This document shows positions 1-5,828 of a stretch of DNA of 5,828 nt, one piece after another; position 1 is the first letter of the stretch; each line of letters starts with the position of its first letter. Source of the DNA: Clostridiaceae bacterium AF10-41 (lineage in GTDB: Bacteria > Bacillota > Clostridia > Clostridiales > Clostridiaceae); NCBI GenBank assembly GCA_027686065.1, contig JAQCTH010000119.1:1-5828 (forward strand). The letters are read 5' to 3'. The position numbers were made by a program, and so were the translations under genes. The notes under the pieces were generated by a model that was not told the DNA's origin, made no database searches, and saw only the letters and a program-made list of their open reading frames with translations.

Positions 1-97
1 AGACATATTTTTGTTTAAAAACACAATTTTTCTATTGTTATGTATTAATTAGAGGATTTATCACTTATAAAAAGAATTAAACTATATAACTTGTTTT

Positions 98-103
98 AGG
101 AGG
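98..103 (+). promoter_or_regulatory. Ribosome binding site of the HAD hydrolase gene
   Basis: A perfect AGGAGG lies seven bases before the ATG at 111. It fixes that start codon over the out-of-frame ATG at 107. Confidence 0.9.
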
Positions 104-110
104 CTTATGT

Positions 111-827
111 ATGTTTAAAAATTATATATTTGATTTATATGGAACCTTAGTTGATATAAATACAGATGAAAATTCACATCTGCTTTTTGAAAAATTATCT
201 CTTTTTTATTCTTATAAAGGTGCAAATTACTCTAGTTCTGATTTAAAAAATACTTATATTCACTTAGTAGATAATAAACTAAAATCAATTATTGATACAA
301 ATTTTCCGGATTTTAATATAGAAATTATTTTTGAAGAATTATTTAATAAAAAAGGTATTTTCCCGAGTGAAGATACAGTCAGAGATACAGCTCAAATATT
401 TAGGATACTCTCGTTAAATAAATTATCTCTTTATAATGGTGTTATTGAATTGTTAGAAGCTCTAAAAGCTAAAAATAAGAATATATATCTGCTATCTAAT
501 GCTCAAAGAGTTTTTACTTTTTACGAAATGAAATTGTTGGGTATAGATAAGTATTTTGACGGAATATTATTTTCTTCAGATTTTTGTGTTTGTAAACCTG
601 ATAAACTTTTTTATAGCTCGTTAATTGAAAAATATAATTTAAATCCATTTGAAAGTATAATGATTGGGAATGATTATACTTGTGACATACAAGGAGCAAA
701 AGAAATAAATTTAAATACACTGTATATTCATTCAAATTTATCTCCTGAGTTACCTAATAATATATATAGTACTTATTCAGTTTTAGATGGAGATTTCAAT
801 AAAGTTAAGCCCTTAATATTAAAATAA
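111..827 (+). CDS. HAD-superfamily hydrolase (haloacid dehalogenase-like, probable phosphatase)
   Basis: This 238-residue soluble protein has the full set of HAD motifs. Motif I is FDLYGTL with the nucleophile Asp8. Motif II is LLSNA with Ser129. Motif III is CKPD with Lys162. Motif IV is IGNDYTCDIQGA with Asp188 and Asp192. Residues from about 16 to 105 form a mostly helical insert between motifs I and II, as expected for a C1 cap. Length is normal for the family. The usual second Asp of motif I (DxD), the general acid in most HAD phosphatases, is Tyr10 here. The DxYGT form is known in L-2-haloacid dehalogenases and in many uncharacterised Firmicute HAD proteins. The substrate therefore cannot be named, and a small phosphorylated metabolite is only a guess. 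The start is supported by a perfect ribosome binding site. The gene stands alone and converges on metH. No convincing promoter was found in the 110 bases available upstream. Confidence 0.93.
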   Translation: MFKNYIFDLYGTLVDINTDENSHLLFEKLSLFYSYKGANYSSSDLKNTYIHLVDNKLKSIIDTNFPDFNIEIIFEELFNKKGIFPSEDTVRDTAQIFRILSLNKLSLYNGVIELLEALKAKNKNIYLLSNAQRVFTFYEMKLLGIDKYFDGILFSSDFCVCKPDKLFYSSLIEKYNLNPFESIMIGNDYTCDIQGAKEINLNTLYIHSNLSPELPNNIYSTYSVLDGDFNKVKPLILK

Positions 828-873
828 AAAAGAGACCTTATAAAATATTCTTAAACTTTATAAGGTCTCTTTT
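828..873. terminator. Bidirectional rho-independent terminator between the convergent HAD and metH genes
   Basis: A perfect 17-bp inverted repeat (828-844 with 857-873, core AGAGACCTTATAAA) encloses a 12-base loop and begins directly after the HAD stop codon. On the + strand the stem ends in TCTCTTTT. On the minus strand it ends in a longer T-rich run that continues through the end of the HAD gene. The metH stop codon lies 12 bases from the other side. One element therefore probably ends both convergent transcripts. Confidence 0.9.
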
Positions 874-885
874 CTATATAATTAG

Positions 886-3800
886 CTATATTAATATATT
901 AGGAAGTCTATTTTTTAATTCTACTAAATTTGAACTATTTCTTTTTGAGTAATCCTCTAACTGGTTAATATCTATTTTATGAACGTCAAAATATTTAGCT
1001 TCACTATTAGCAAAATATAACCCACAAACTGATGATGGAGGATCCATCATATTACTTTCAGTAACTCTTGCCCCTGTTGCTTTTTCTCCATTTAAAAGTT
1101 TGAATATTTTTTTTATTTCCTTTTGATCCTTTATTGATGGATAGCCTATAGCAGGCCTTATTCCCCTGTACTTTCCAGAAAGTAATTCATCATAATTTAA
1201 GTTCTCATCACTTGAATAGCCCCAATAATTTTTTCTAATATCCAAGTGTAACTTTTCAGCAAAGGCTTCTGCTAACCTATCACAAACAAAACTTAAAAGC
1301 ATAGAGTTATAATCATCTCCGTTTTCCCTGAACTTTTTAGAGTGTTCTCTAGCCTCAGTTCCACTTGTAACTAAAAATGCTCCAATATAATCATCAATTT
1401 TTAATTCTTCAGGAGCTATATAATCACTTAAACAAAGATTGATATTATTTTTATTTTTCTTTTGTTGTCTAAACATATTAAAAGTTTCTATTAAATTATT
1501 GTCTTTATCAAAAATTTTTATATCATCTTGAGCAGAACTTGCTTTAAACAATCCAAATACGCCCTTAAGCTTTACTATTTCACTGTTTTCTAAATCATCT
1601 AATAATTTATTTGCTTCTAAATAAATTTTATTTGCTTGCTCCCCATAAATACTATCTTCTAGAATTTGGGGGAACTTCATTTTCATCCCCCAAGCAGAAA
1701 AAAAGAAACTCCAATCTATAAAAGGTCGTACATCTTTAATAGTATACTCATATATTTCTTTAACCCCTAAAAACTTTGGCTTTTTTATATATGTACTATT
1801 CCAATCTATTTTTAATTTATTTTCCCTTGCTTCTTTTAGAGAAATAAGTTCACTTTTAACTTTTTCATAATTTTCTCTTTGAATTTTATAATTTTCTTTA
1901 GTTTCCTTTATGAATTCAAATTTTTCTTTTGATACTAATGTCTTGCAAATTTCAACTGTTTTAGATGCATCATATCCATATATTACTGGACCACTATAAT
2001 TGGGATCTATCTTTAATGCAGTATGGACTTTAGAAGTAGTTGCACCTCCAATTATAAGTGGAATATTTAGACCTCTTTTTTCCATTTCCTGAGCTACAGT
2101 TATCATTTCATTTAAAGATGGAGTTATTAATCCACTTAGCCCAATTATATCAACATTTTCCTCTATTGCTTTATTTATTATTTCTTCACAGGGAACCATG
2201 ACTCCTAAATCTACAACTTCAAAATTGTTACAAGATAAAACAACCCCTACTATATTTTTACCTATATCATGAACATCACCTTTTACAGTAGCTATTAATA
2301 TTTTTCCGCCTCTTGTAAATTCTCCATCTTTTTCACTATCTATATATGGAGTTAAATATGAAACTCCTTTCTTCATAACTCTTGCTGATTTTACAACTTG
2401 AGGTAAAAACATTTTTCCATCACCAAACAATATACCTACCTTTTTCATCCCATCCATCAATGGACCCTCTATTATATCTAAAGGTTTTTCATATAAAGTT
2501 ATGGCTTCCTTTAAATCTTCATCTATATAATTAGTGATTCCCTTAATTATGGAGTGCTCTAATCTTTCTTTACAAACTAGACTTCTCCAATTTTCTTTAC
2601 TTCCTCTATCTTCTTTTAAATCGTTTTTATATAAAAGAGCTTCTTCTAATAGTTTTTCGCTAGCCCCTTCAAATTTATTTAAAATAACATCTTCAACTAA
2701 CTTAAGTAAGTCTTTAGGAATATCATCATATATCTGAATCATACTTGGATTTACAATTCCCATGTCCATACCATTTTTTATAGCATGATATAAAAAAACT
2801 GAATGCATAGCTTCTCTTATCTTATTATTACCTCTAAATGAAAAGGACAAATTACTTACGCCACCTGAAACCTTGCAATATGGTAAATTTTCTTTTATCC
2901 ATTTGGTTGCATTTATAAAATCTACAGCATAGTTATTATGTTCTTCAATTCCTGTTGCTATTGCTAAAATATTTGGATCAAATATTATATCCTCTGGAGG
3001 AAAGTTAATTTTATTTACTAAAATATCATAAGCTCTTCTACATATATTGATTTTTTTTTCATAACTGTCTGCTTGGCCATTTTCATCAAAAGCCATTACT
3101 ACAACTGCTGCTCCAAATTCTTTAATAATCCTTGCTTTATCTAGAAAATCTTCTTCTCCATTTTTTAGAGAAATAGAATTTACTATATGTTTCCCTTGAA
3201 TCACTTTAAGTCCTTTTTCTATAACCTCCCATCTTGAGGAATCAATCATTATAGGTTTTATAGAAATATCTGGCTCGGAGGCTAAAAGCTTCAAGAAATA
3301 TTCCATCTCTTTTTCGCTATCTAAAAGTCCATCATCAAAATTTACATCTATTATTTGAGCTCCATTTTGAACTTGTTCTTTAGCAATTTCAAGAGCTTCT
3401 TCATATTTCTTTTCTCTAATAAGTCTTGCAAATTTTAAAGATCCAGAAACATTCGTTCTTTCTCCGATGTTAATAAAGTTAAATTCTCTATTTGATTTTG
3501 TTATTTCTAATCCACTATATCCACTTTCTTTCTGGATTTCTTTAACAACTCTTGGTTTATAATTTTTAGCTACATTTGATATTGCTTTTATATGCTCATA
3601 AGTAGTGCCACAACAACCACCCACAATATTTAAATATCCATCTTTCAACATTTCTTCAATAAAATTCGAAGTAATTTCAGGTGATTCCTCATAAAATCCT
3701 AGTTCATTTGGTAATCCTGCATTTGGATAAACTGATATAAATAGATTTTGTGTTTCTGCTAATTCTTTTATAAATGGATTTAAATCTTTAGCTCCAAAAG

Positions 3801-4536
3801 AACAATTTAGTCCTATTGAAATTATGTTTTCATTTTTCATTGAAATAGCAAAAGCTAAAAGGCTTTGTCCTGATAAAAGCCTTCCTGATTTATCTGTTAT
3901 GGTTCCAGATATCATTATTGGAAGAGTTATATTTTTTATCCTAAAAACTTCATTTGCAGCCATAATAGCAGCTCTTGCATTTAATGAATCAAAGATTGTT
4001 TCTATTAAAATTAAATCAATACCACCATCAATTAAAGCATCTATTTGCTCTATATATGCTTCCTTTAACTGGTCAAAAGATATATTTCTATAACCTGGAT
4101 CTTCAACATTAGGAGATAATGATGCCATTCTATTTGTTGGCCCTATAGACCCTGCAACATATCTTTTTTTGCCATCCTTTTTATAAAAAACTTCACAAGC
4201 TTTTTTAGCAAGCTCTGCACTTTTATAGTTTAAGTCATAAACAAAATTCTCAAGCCCAAAATCACTTTGTGATATTTTATTGGAATTTAATGTGTTAGTT
4301 TCAATTATATCTGCACCAGCTTCTAGAAAACCTCTATGTATTTTATCTATTACTTCTGGTTTTGTAATACTTAATAAATCATTATTTCCTTTTTGATCTA
4401 AGTGAAAATCTTTTAATAATTTTCCTCTATAATCTTCTTCCTTCAACATAAATGATTGAATATTTGTTCCCATTGCCCCATCAATTACTAATATTCTTTT
4501 TTCTAGATCTTTAACTATTTCGAAATCTTTTTTCAT
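886..4536 (-). CDS. metH: Cobalamin-dependent methionine synthase (5-methyltetrahydrofolate-homocysteine methyltransferase), full length
   Basis: This cytosolic enzyme moves a methyl group from 5-methyltetrahydrofolate, via cobalamin, to homocysteine to make methionine. The 1216 residues match full-length MetH, with all domains in the usual order. The homocysteine domain (about 8-322) carries zinc ligands Cys245 in GLNCSFGA and Cys308/Cys309 in GGCCGTT. The pterin domain (about 352-612) includes INIGERTNVSGS and NLSFSFRGN. The B12 cap (about 640-735) has GKMFLPQVVKSARV. The B12 domain (about 743-880) has GDVHDIGKN with Asp754 and axial His756, then SGLITPS with Ser807 and IIGGATTSK. The SAM-binding reactivation domain (about 915-1200) has IDW (Asp941), RLAEAFAEKLH and RPAIGY with Arg1127 and Tyr1132. 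The reactivation domain implies repair of oxidised cobalamin by SAM and an electron donor such as flavodoxin. From memory, many clostridial MetH proteins lack this domain. The start is supported by AAGGGGG seven bases upstream. Expression is probably controlled by the SAM-I riboswitch in the leader. Confidence 0.98.
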   Translation of the reverse strand: MKKDFEIVKDLEKRILVIDGAMGTNIQSFMLKEEDYRGKLLKDFHLDQKGNNDLLSITKPEVIDKIHRGFLEAGADIIETNTLNSNKISQSDFGLENFVYDLNYKSAELAKKACEVFYKKDGKKRYVAGSIGPTNRMASLSPNVEDPGYRNISFDQLKEAYIEQIDALIDGGIDLILIETIFDSLNARAAIMAANEVFRIKNITLPIMISGTITDKSGRLLSGQSLLAFAISMKNENIISIGLNCSFGAKDLNPFIKELAETQNLFISVYPNAGLPNELGFYEESPEITSNFIEEMLKDGYLNIVGGCCGTTYEHIKAISNVAKNYKPRVVKEIQKESGYSGLEITKSNREFNFINIGERTNVSGSLKFARLIREKKYEEALEIAKEQVQNGAQIIDVNFDDGLLDSEKEMEYFLKLLASEPDISIKPIMIDSSRWEVIEKGLKVIQGKHIVNSISLKNGEEDFLDKARIIKEFGAAVVVMAFDENGQADSYEKKINICRRAYDILVNKINFPPEDIIFDPNILAIATGIEEHNNYAVDFINATKWIKENLPYCKVSGGVSNLSFSFRGNNKIREAMHSVFLYHAIKNGMDMGIVNPSMIQIYDDIPKDLLKLVEDVILNKFEGASEKLLEEALLYKNDLKEDRGSKENWRSLVCKERLEHSIIKGITNYIDEDLKEAITLYEKPLDIIEGPLMDGMKKVGILFGDGKMFLPQVVKSARVMKKGVSYLTPYIDSEKDGEFTRGGKILIATVKGDVHDIGKNIVGVVLSCNNFEVVDLGVMVPCEEIINKAIEENVDIIGLSGLITPSLNEMITVAQEMEKRGLNIPLIIGGATTSKVHTALKIDPNYSGPVIYGYDASKTVEICKTLVSKEKFEFIKETKENYKIQRENYEKVKSELISLKEARENKLKIDWNSTYIKKPKFLGVKEIYEYTIKDVRPFIDWSFFFSAWGMKMKFPQILEDSIYGEQANKIYLEANKLLDDLENSEIVKLKGVFGLFKASSAQDDIKIFDKDNNLIETFNMFRQQKKNKNNINLCLSDYIAPEELKIDDYIGAFLVTSGTEAREHSKKFRENGDDYNSMLLSFVCDRLAEAFAEKLHLDIRKNYWGYSSDENLNYDELLSGKYRGIRPAIGYPSIKDQKEIKKIFKLLNGEKATGARVTESNMMDPPSSVCGLYFANSEAKYFDVHKIDINQLEDYSKRNSSNLVELKNRLPNILI

Positions 4537-4543
4537 TATATAA

Positions 4544-4550
4544 CCCCCTT
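4544..4550 (-). promoter_or_regulatory. Ribosome binding site of metH
   Basis: On the minus strand AAGGGGG lies seven bases before the ATG at 4536. It decides the start and gives a protein beginning MKKDFE. Confidence 0.85.
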
Positions 4551-4598
4551 TTATTATAATAACTAATTTAATTATATATTGTATTAATCAAATACAAT

Positions 4599-4629
4599 AA
4601 AAAATCCCTCCTAAAAGTAAGAAGGGATT
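4599..4629 (-). terminator. Rho-independent terminator of the metH SAM riboswitch
   Basis: Read on the minus strand, AATCCCTTCT (4629-4620) pairs with AGGAGGGATT (4612-4603) in a 10-bp stem with one G-U pair and a 7-base loop. Six consecutive T follow from within the stem end (4604-4599). It sits 30 bases after the aptamer and about 60 bases before the metH start, so termination here would stop the transcript before the gene. Its 5' arm and loop also overlap the antiterminator partner. Confidence 0.9.
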
Positions 4630-4668
4630 ATATAAAAATTATATAAAAACTTTATTACTCTTATTTTT
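4613..4668 (-). promoter_or_regulatory. Antiterminator pairing of the metH leader
   Basis: The 3' side of aptamer helix P1 with its flank (4668-4659, AAAAATAAGA in the RNA sense) is complementary at 9 of 10 positions to the terminator's 5' arm and loop (4622-4613, TCTTACTTTT). Either P1 plus terminator, or this pairing, can form, but not both. This is the usual logic of an S-box that switches off when SAM binds. The structure was deduced by hand and was not folded. Confidence 0.7.
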
Positions 4669-4753
4669 CAGAAAAATCTGTAGGATTTAGCACCACACTA
4701 TAAGCAGGTTGCTGGGTTTCAAAGGGCCAGTCCCTCCACCACTCTAAATAAGA
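4659..4753 (-). promoter_or_regulatory. SAM-I (S-box) riboswitch aptamer upstream of metH
   Basis: The minus strand shows the conserved S-box core in order: AGAGTGGTGGAGGGACTGG, CCCTTTGAAACCCAGCAACC and GTGGTGCTAAATCC, then the CAGA/TCTG helix P4. Closing helix P1 is eight perfect pairs, TCTTATTT (4753-4746) with AAATAAGA (4666-4659). This class binds S-adenosylmethionine and typically regulates methionine and SAM genes in Firmicutes. Its position between a promoter and a terminator in front of metH fits transcriptional attenuation of methionine synthase when SAM is abundant. Confidence 0.97.
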
Positions 4754-4773
4754 TAATTATTATATTTTTTATA

Positions 4774-4802
4774 ATTATATATTTTTTATAGTTTTTTGTA
4801 AA
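4774..4802 (-). promoter_or_regulatory. Sigma-A-type promoter of the metH riboswitch transcript
   Basis: On the minus strand TTTACA (4802-4797) is followed after exactly 17 bases by a perfect TATAAT (4779-4774). Transcription would start near 4767, about 14 bases before helix P1 of the aptamer, giving a leader of about 230 nucleotides. Chance matches are common in such AT-rich DNA. The spacing, the perfect -10 box and the position directly before the riboswitch make this one credible. Confidence 0.75.
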
Positions 4803-4893
4803 TATCTTTTATAAGTACACCTTATATATTATTGAATAATAATTTCCATATTATATATTATGTATAGTTATAATTAAAAATAACTTTTTTAAC

Positions 4894-4908
4894 ATTATTA
4901 TTATTATT
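4894..4908. repeat. Short ATT trinucleotide repeat
   Basis: Five perfect tandem ATT units lie seven bases to the left of the palindromic element. It may be a simple-sequence tract that varies in length by slippage. In DNA this AT-rich it could also be chance. Confidence 0.6.
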
Positions 4909-4914
4909 TATCAA

Positions 4915-4968
4915 TACTTTTTATATAAATAGTGGTAGTACTACTATTTATATAAAAAGTAGTACTAC
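4915..4968. repeat. Long palindromic element with a duplicated 10-bp palindrome
   Basis: A perfect 19-bp inverted repeat (4915-4933 with 4943-4961) encloses a 9-base loop. The perfect palindrome GTAGTACTAC occurs twice, at 4935-4944 and 4959-4968, and overlaps the loop and right arm. In RNA from the minus strand, the two copies could pair with each other across a 14-base loop, or the 19-bp stem could form, but not both. The element lies 33 bases after the stop codon of the Asn-rich gene, so it may act as its transcript end. The stem is very AT-rich and no clear T run follows, so it is not a standard terminator. A protein-binding operator or a small dispersed repeat are alternatives. Confidence 0.75.
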
Positions 4969-5000
4969 ACAATTATTAAAATCCTATACTTTCCTAAAGA

Positions 5001-5588
5001 CTAAAATGCATTATTATTGCAACAAGCATTATTGTTGTTATTATTTCCACACCAATTATTTGCTACAACTGTATTAGAGCCTAGATATTGGCATCCTTCA
5101 TAGATAGTTTGATTAGTAAAATGATATATATTACAGTCACGTAAGAAATCTTTTATATGATTACAGTTATTCACATAAATGTGATTATATCTAGTAAAAT
5201 ATCTATTATAAAAGTTTCTATTAGTTATAACATAATTTCTACCATTTATATTATAAAATGAATTATATCTTCTTACTTGTCCTGGTCTTTGAATAACATT
5301 TTGTCCACCTTGATTTTGACCGCATTGATTTTGAATTCCTTGTGTGCCACCTAAATATTGATTATTGTTTTGAAAATTTTCTGCTCCTTGAACTCTTTGA
5401 TAAGCTCCATAACTTGCTAAATTACCTTGTTTAACTTCTGATACATTATCAAAGTCATAATTTGCATCTTCTTGTAAATTATTTGAATTAATTTGGCAAC
5501 TATTTACTGGATACTTATCTTGATTATTCATACCTTTAAAATATTCTTCATAATTTGAGTTTTCATATTCATTATTATAATAGTTCAT
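5001..5588 (-). CDS. Asn/Gln/Tyr-rich hypothetical protein, possible spore-surface (coat) protein
   Basis: The 195-residue product is unusually rich in Asn (46, about 24%), Tyr (20) and Gln (18). It has eight Cys, six of them after residue 140 (142, 152, 166, 180, 189, 190). Residues 1-100 are low complexity, with Gln/Gly/Asn-rich stretches around 70-100. Residues 101-170 are more structured and rich in Arg, Tyr and aromatics (RRYNSFYNINGRNYV, then YNHIYVNNCNHIKDF). The end has a run of six Asn and a closing ACCNNNAF. There is no signal peptide or membrane segment. I do not recognise the family with certainty. Tyr- and Cys-rich low-complexity proteins of this size are typical of clostridial and Bacillus spore coats, and the His/Tyr/Asn part loosely recalls CotD-like proteins, but this is inference. 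A start at 5588 is backed by AAGGTAGG eight bases upstream. The gene appears to stand alone. Confidence 0.85.
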   Translation of the reverse strand: MNYYNNEYENSNYEEYFKGMNNQDKYPVNSCQINSNNLQEDANYDFDNVSEVKQGNLASYGAYQRVQGAENFQNNNQYLGGTQGIQNQCGQNQGGQNVIQRPGQVRRYNSFYNINGRNYVITNRNFYNRYFTRYNHIYVNNCNHIKDFLRDCNIYHFTNQTIYEGCQYLGSNTVVANNWCGNNNNNNACCNNNAF

Positions 5589-5596
5589 TCTAAATA

Positions 5597-5604
5597 CCTA
5601 CCTT
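5597..5604 (-). promoter_or_regulatory. Ribosome binding site of the Asn-rich protein gene
   Basis: On the minus strand AAGGTAGG ends eight bases before the ATG at 5588. It is an imperfect Shine-Dalgarno sequence but well placed, and it supports this start. Confidence 0.65.
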
Positions 5605-5651
5605 CTATACATCTTTTGTTATATTGTTTTATATAATATATTATTCTTAAT

Positions 5652-5683
5652 GTTATATAATGTTTCCTATTTATTTAAATATC
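5652..5683 (-). promoter_or_regulatory. Tentative promoter of the Asn-rich protein gene
   Basis: Two overlapping readings are possible on the minus strand. One is sigma-A-like, TTTAAA (5679-5674), 16 bases, TATAAC (5657-5652). The other has a CATTATA box (5661-5655) that fits the CATNNTA -10 element of forespore sigma F/G, with a poor -35 GATAT (5683-5679) 17 bases upstream. Neither is strong in such AT-rich DNA. The second would matter because it would tie the gene to sporulation. Confidence 0.3.
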
Positions 5684-5712
5684 ATTTACGAGTATATTAT
5701 ATTAGTGTATAT

Positions 5713-5750
5713 TTAAAGCATCTTAAAAATTTACTTTTAAGATGCTTTAA
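5713..5750 (-). terminator. Hairpin terminator of the right-edge gene
   Basis: A perfect 16-bp inverted repeat (5713-5728 with 5735-5750, core AAAGCATCTTAAAA) has a 6-base loop. It begins four bases after the stop codon of the partial minus-strand gene, so it most likely ends that transcript. The T run after the stem is short (CTTTAAATATA), which makes it a moderate rather than textbook terminator. Confidence 0.7.
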
Positions 5751-5754
5751 TATG

Positions 5755-5828
5755 TTAAGCATTTAATAATTTGTAGAATTCTCCTTCTTTATTAATTATT
5801 TTATCTATATTTTTAAGAGGTATAGTAA
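5755..5828 (-). CDS. C-terminal end of an unidentified protein, running off the right edge
   Basis: One minus-strand frame stays open from the window edge to a TAA at 5757-5755 and encodes TIPLKNIDKIINKEGEFYKLLNA. The other two minus-strand frames hit stops within a few codons. A perfect hairpin follows the stop after four bases, as expected at a gene end. The tail loosely recalls the end of ABC-transporter ATPases (ELL..GxFYxLY), but 23 residues are too few to name a family. Reading direction matches the Asn-rich gene and metH, with an apparent terminator in between. Confidence 0.6.
   Translation of the reverse strand, partial: TIPLKNIDKIINKEGEFYKLLNA

Larger units (their letters stand above)
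4754..5000. other. AT-rich intergenic spacer between the Asn-rich protein gene and the metH leader
   Basis: No open reading frame of note is seen here on either strand. The stretch holds the metH promoter (4774-4802), a short ATT repeat (4894-4908) and the palindromic element (4915-4968). The rest is nearly pure A and T without recognisable features. Together with the metH leader it makes up the 464 bases without a gene between 4537 and 5000. Confidence 0.8.

Noticed and set aside
11..38. Possible promoter TTGTTT, 16 bases, TATTGT for the HAD gene
   Set aside because: The -10 box is poor, and similar matches occur throughout this AT-rich stretch. Other combinations between 35 and 88 were no better.
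514..735. 73-codon open frame on the minus strand inside the HAD gene
   Set aside because: It lies wholly within a well-supported gene on the other strand, has no ribosome binding site that I could see, and its product is an unremarkable translation of AT-rich DNA.
2534..2737. 67-codon open frame on the + strand inside metH
   Set aside because: It is antisense to the conserved metH cap region, and its Ser/Leu-rich product mirrors the metH codons.
3824..4093. 89-codon open frame on the + strand inside metH
   Set aside because: It is antisense to the conserved homocysteine domain and has no supporting signals.
4763..4860. Several TATAAT-like and A/T palindromic words upstream of the metH leader
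   Set aside because: Apart from the well-spaced pair at 4774-4802, these are expected by chance in nearly pure A/T sequence.
5755..5828. ABC-transporter ATPase C-terminus
   Set aside because: The resemblance rests on only a few residues (EGEFYKLL), which is too weak to assign.

Overview
The window looks like chromosomal DNA from a low-GC, spore-forming Firmicute, most likely Clostridium or a close relative. The evidence is strong AT bias in both coding and intergenic DNA, AGGAGG-type ribosome binding sites, A/T-ending codons, and a SAM-I (S-box) riboswitch on a methionine gene. This placement is by pattern recognition; no database search was possible.

Layout, left to right. Bases 1-110 are AT-rich upstream DNA ending in a strong ribosome binding site. 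A HAD-family hydrolase gene (111-827, + strand) follows. It converges on a large minus-strand gene, metH (886-4536), and the two share a 17-bp perfect hairpin (828-873) that can serve as a terminator in both directions. Upstream of metH, reading in its direction, are a sigma-A-type promoter (4802-4774), a SAM-I riboswitch aptamer (4753-4659), an antiterminator/terminator pair (4668-4599), a ribosome binding site and the start codon. Further right are an AT-rich spacer with an ATT repeat and a striking palindromic element (4915-4968). Then come a minus-strand gene for an Asn/Gln/Tyr-rich, Cys-containing protein (5001-5588, possibly spore-surface), a hairpin terminator (5713-5750), and the last 23 codons of another minus-strand gene that runs off the right edge.

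Functionally, the clearest unit is metH with its leader. When S-adenosylmethionine is plentiful the aptamer should be stabilised, the terminator should form and metH should be switched off. When SAM is low, the 3' side of aptamer helix P1 can instead pair with the terminator's 5' side, allowing transcription of methionine synthase. The other genes show no obvious link to methionine metabolism. No mobile element, CRISPR array, tRNA or rRNA was seen. Nothing here clearly amounts to a new multi-gene system. The least explained items are the double palindrome at 4915-4968 and the Asn-rich protein next to it.
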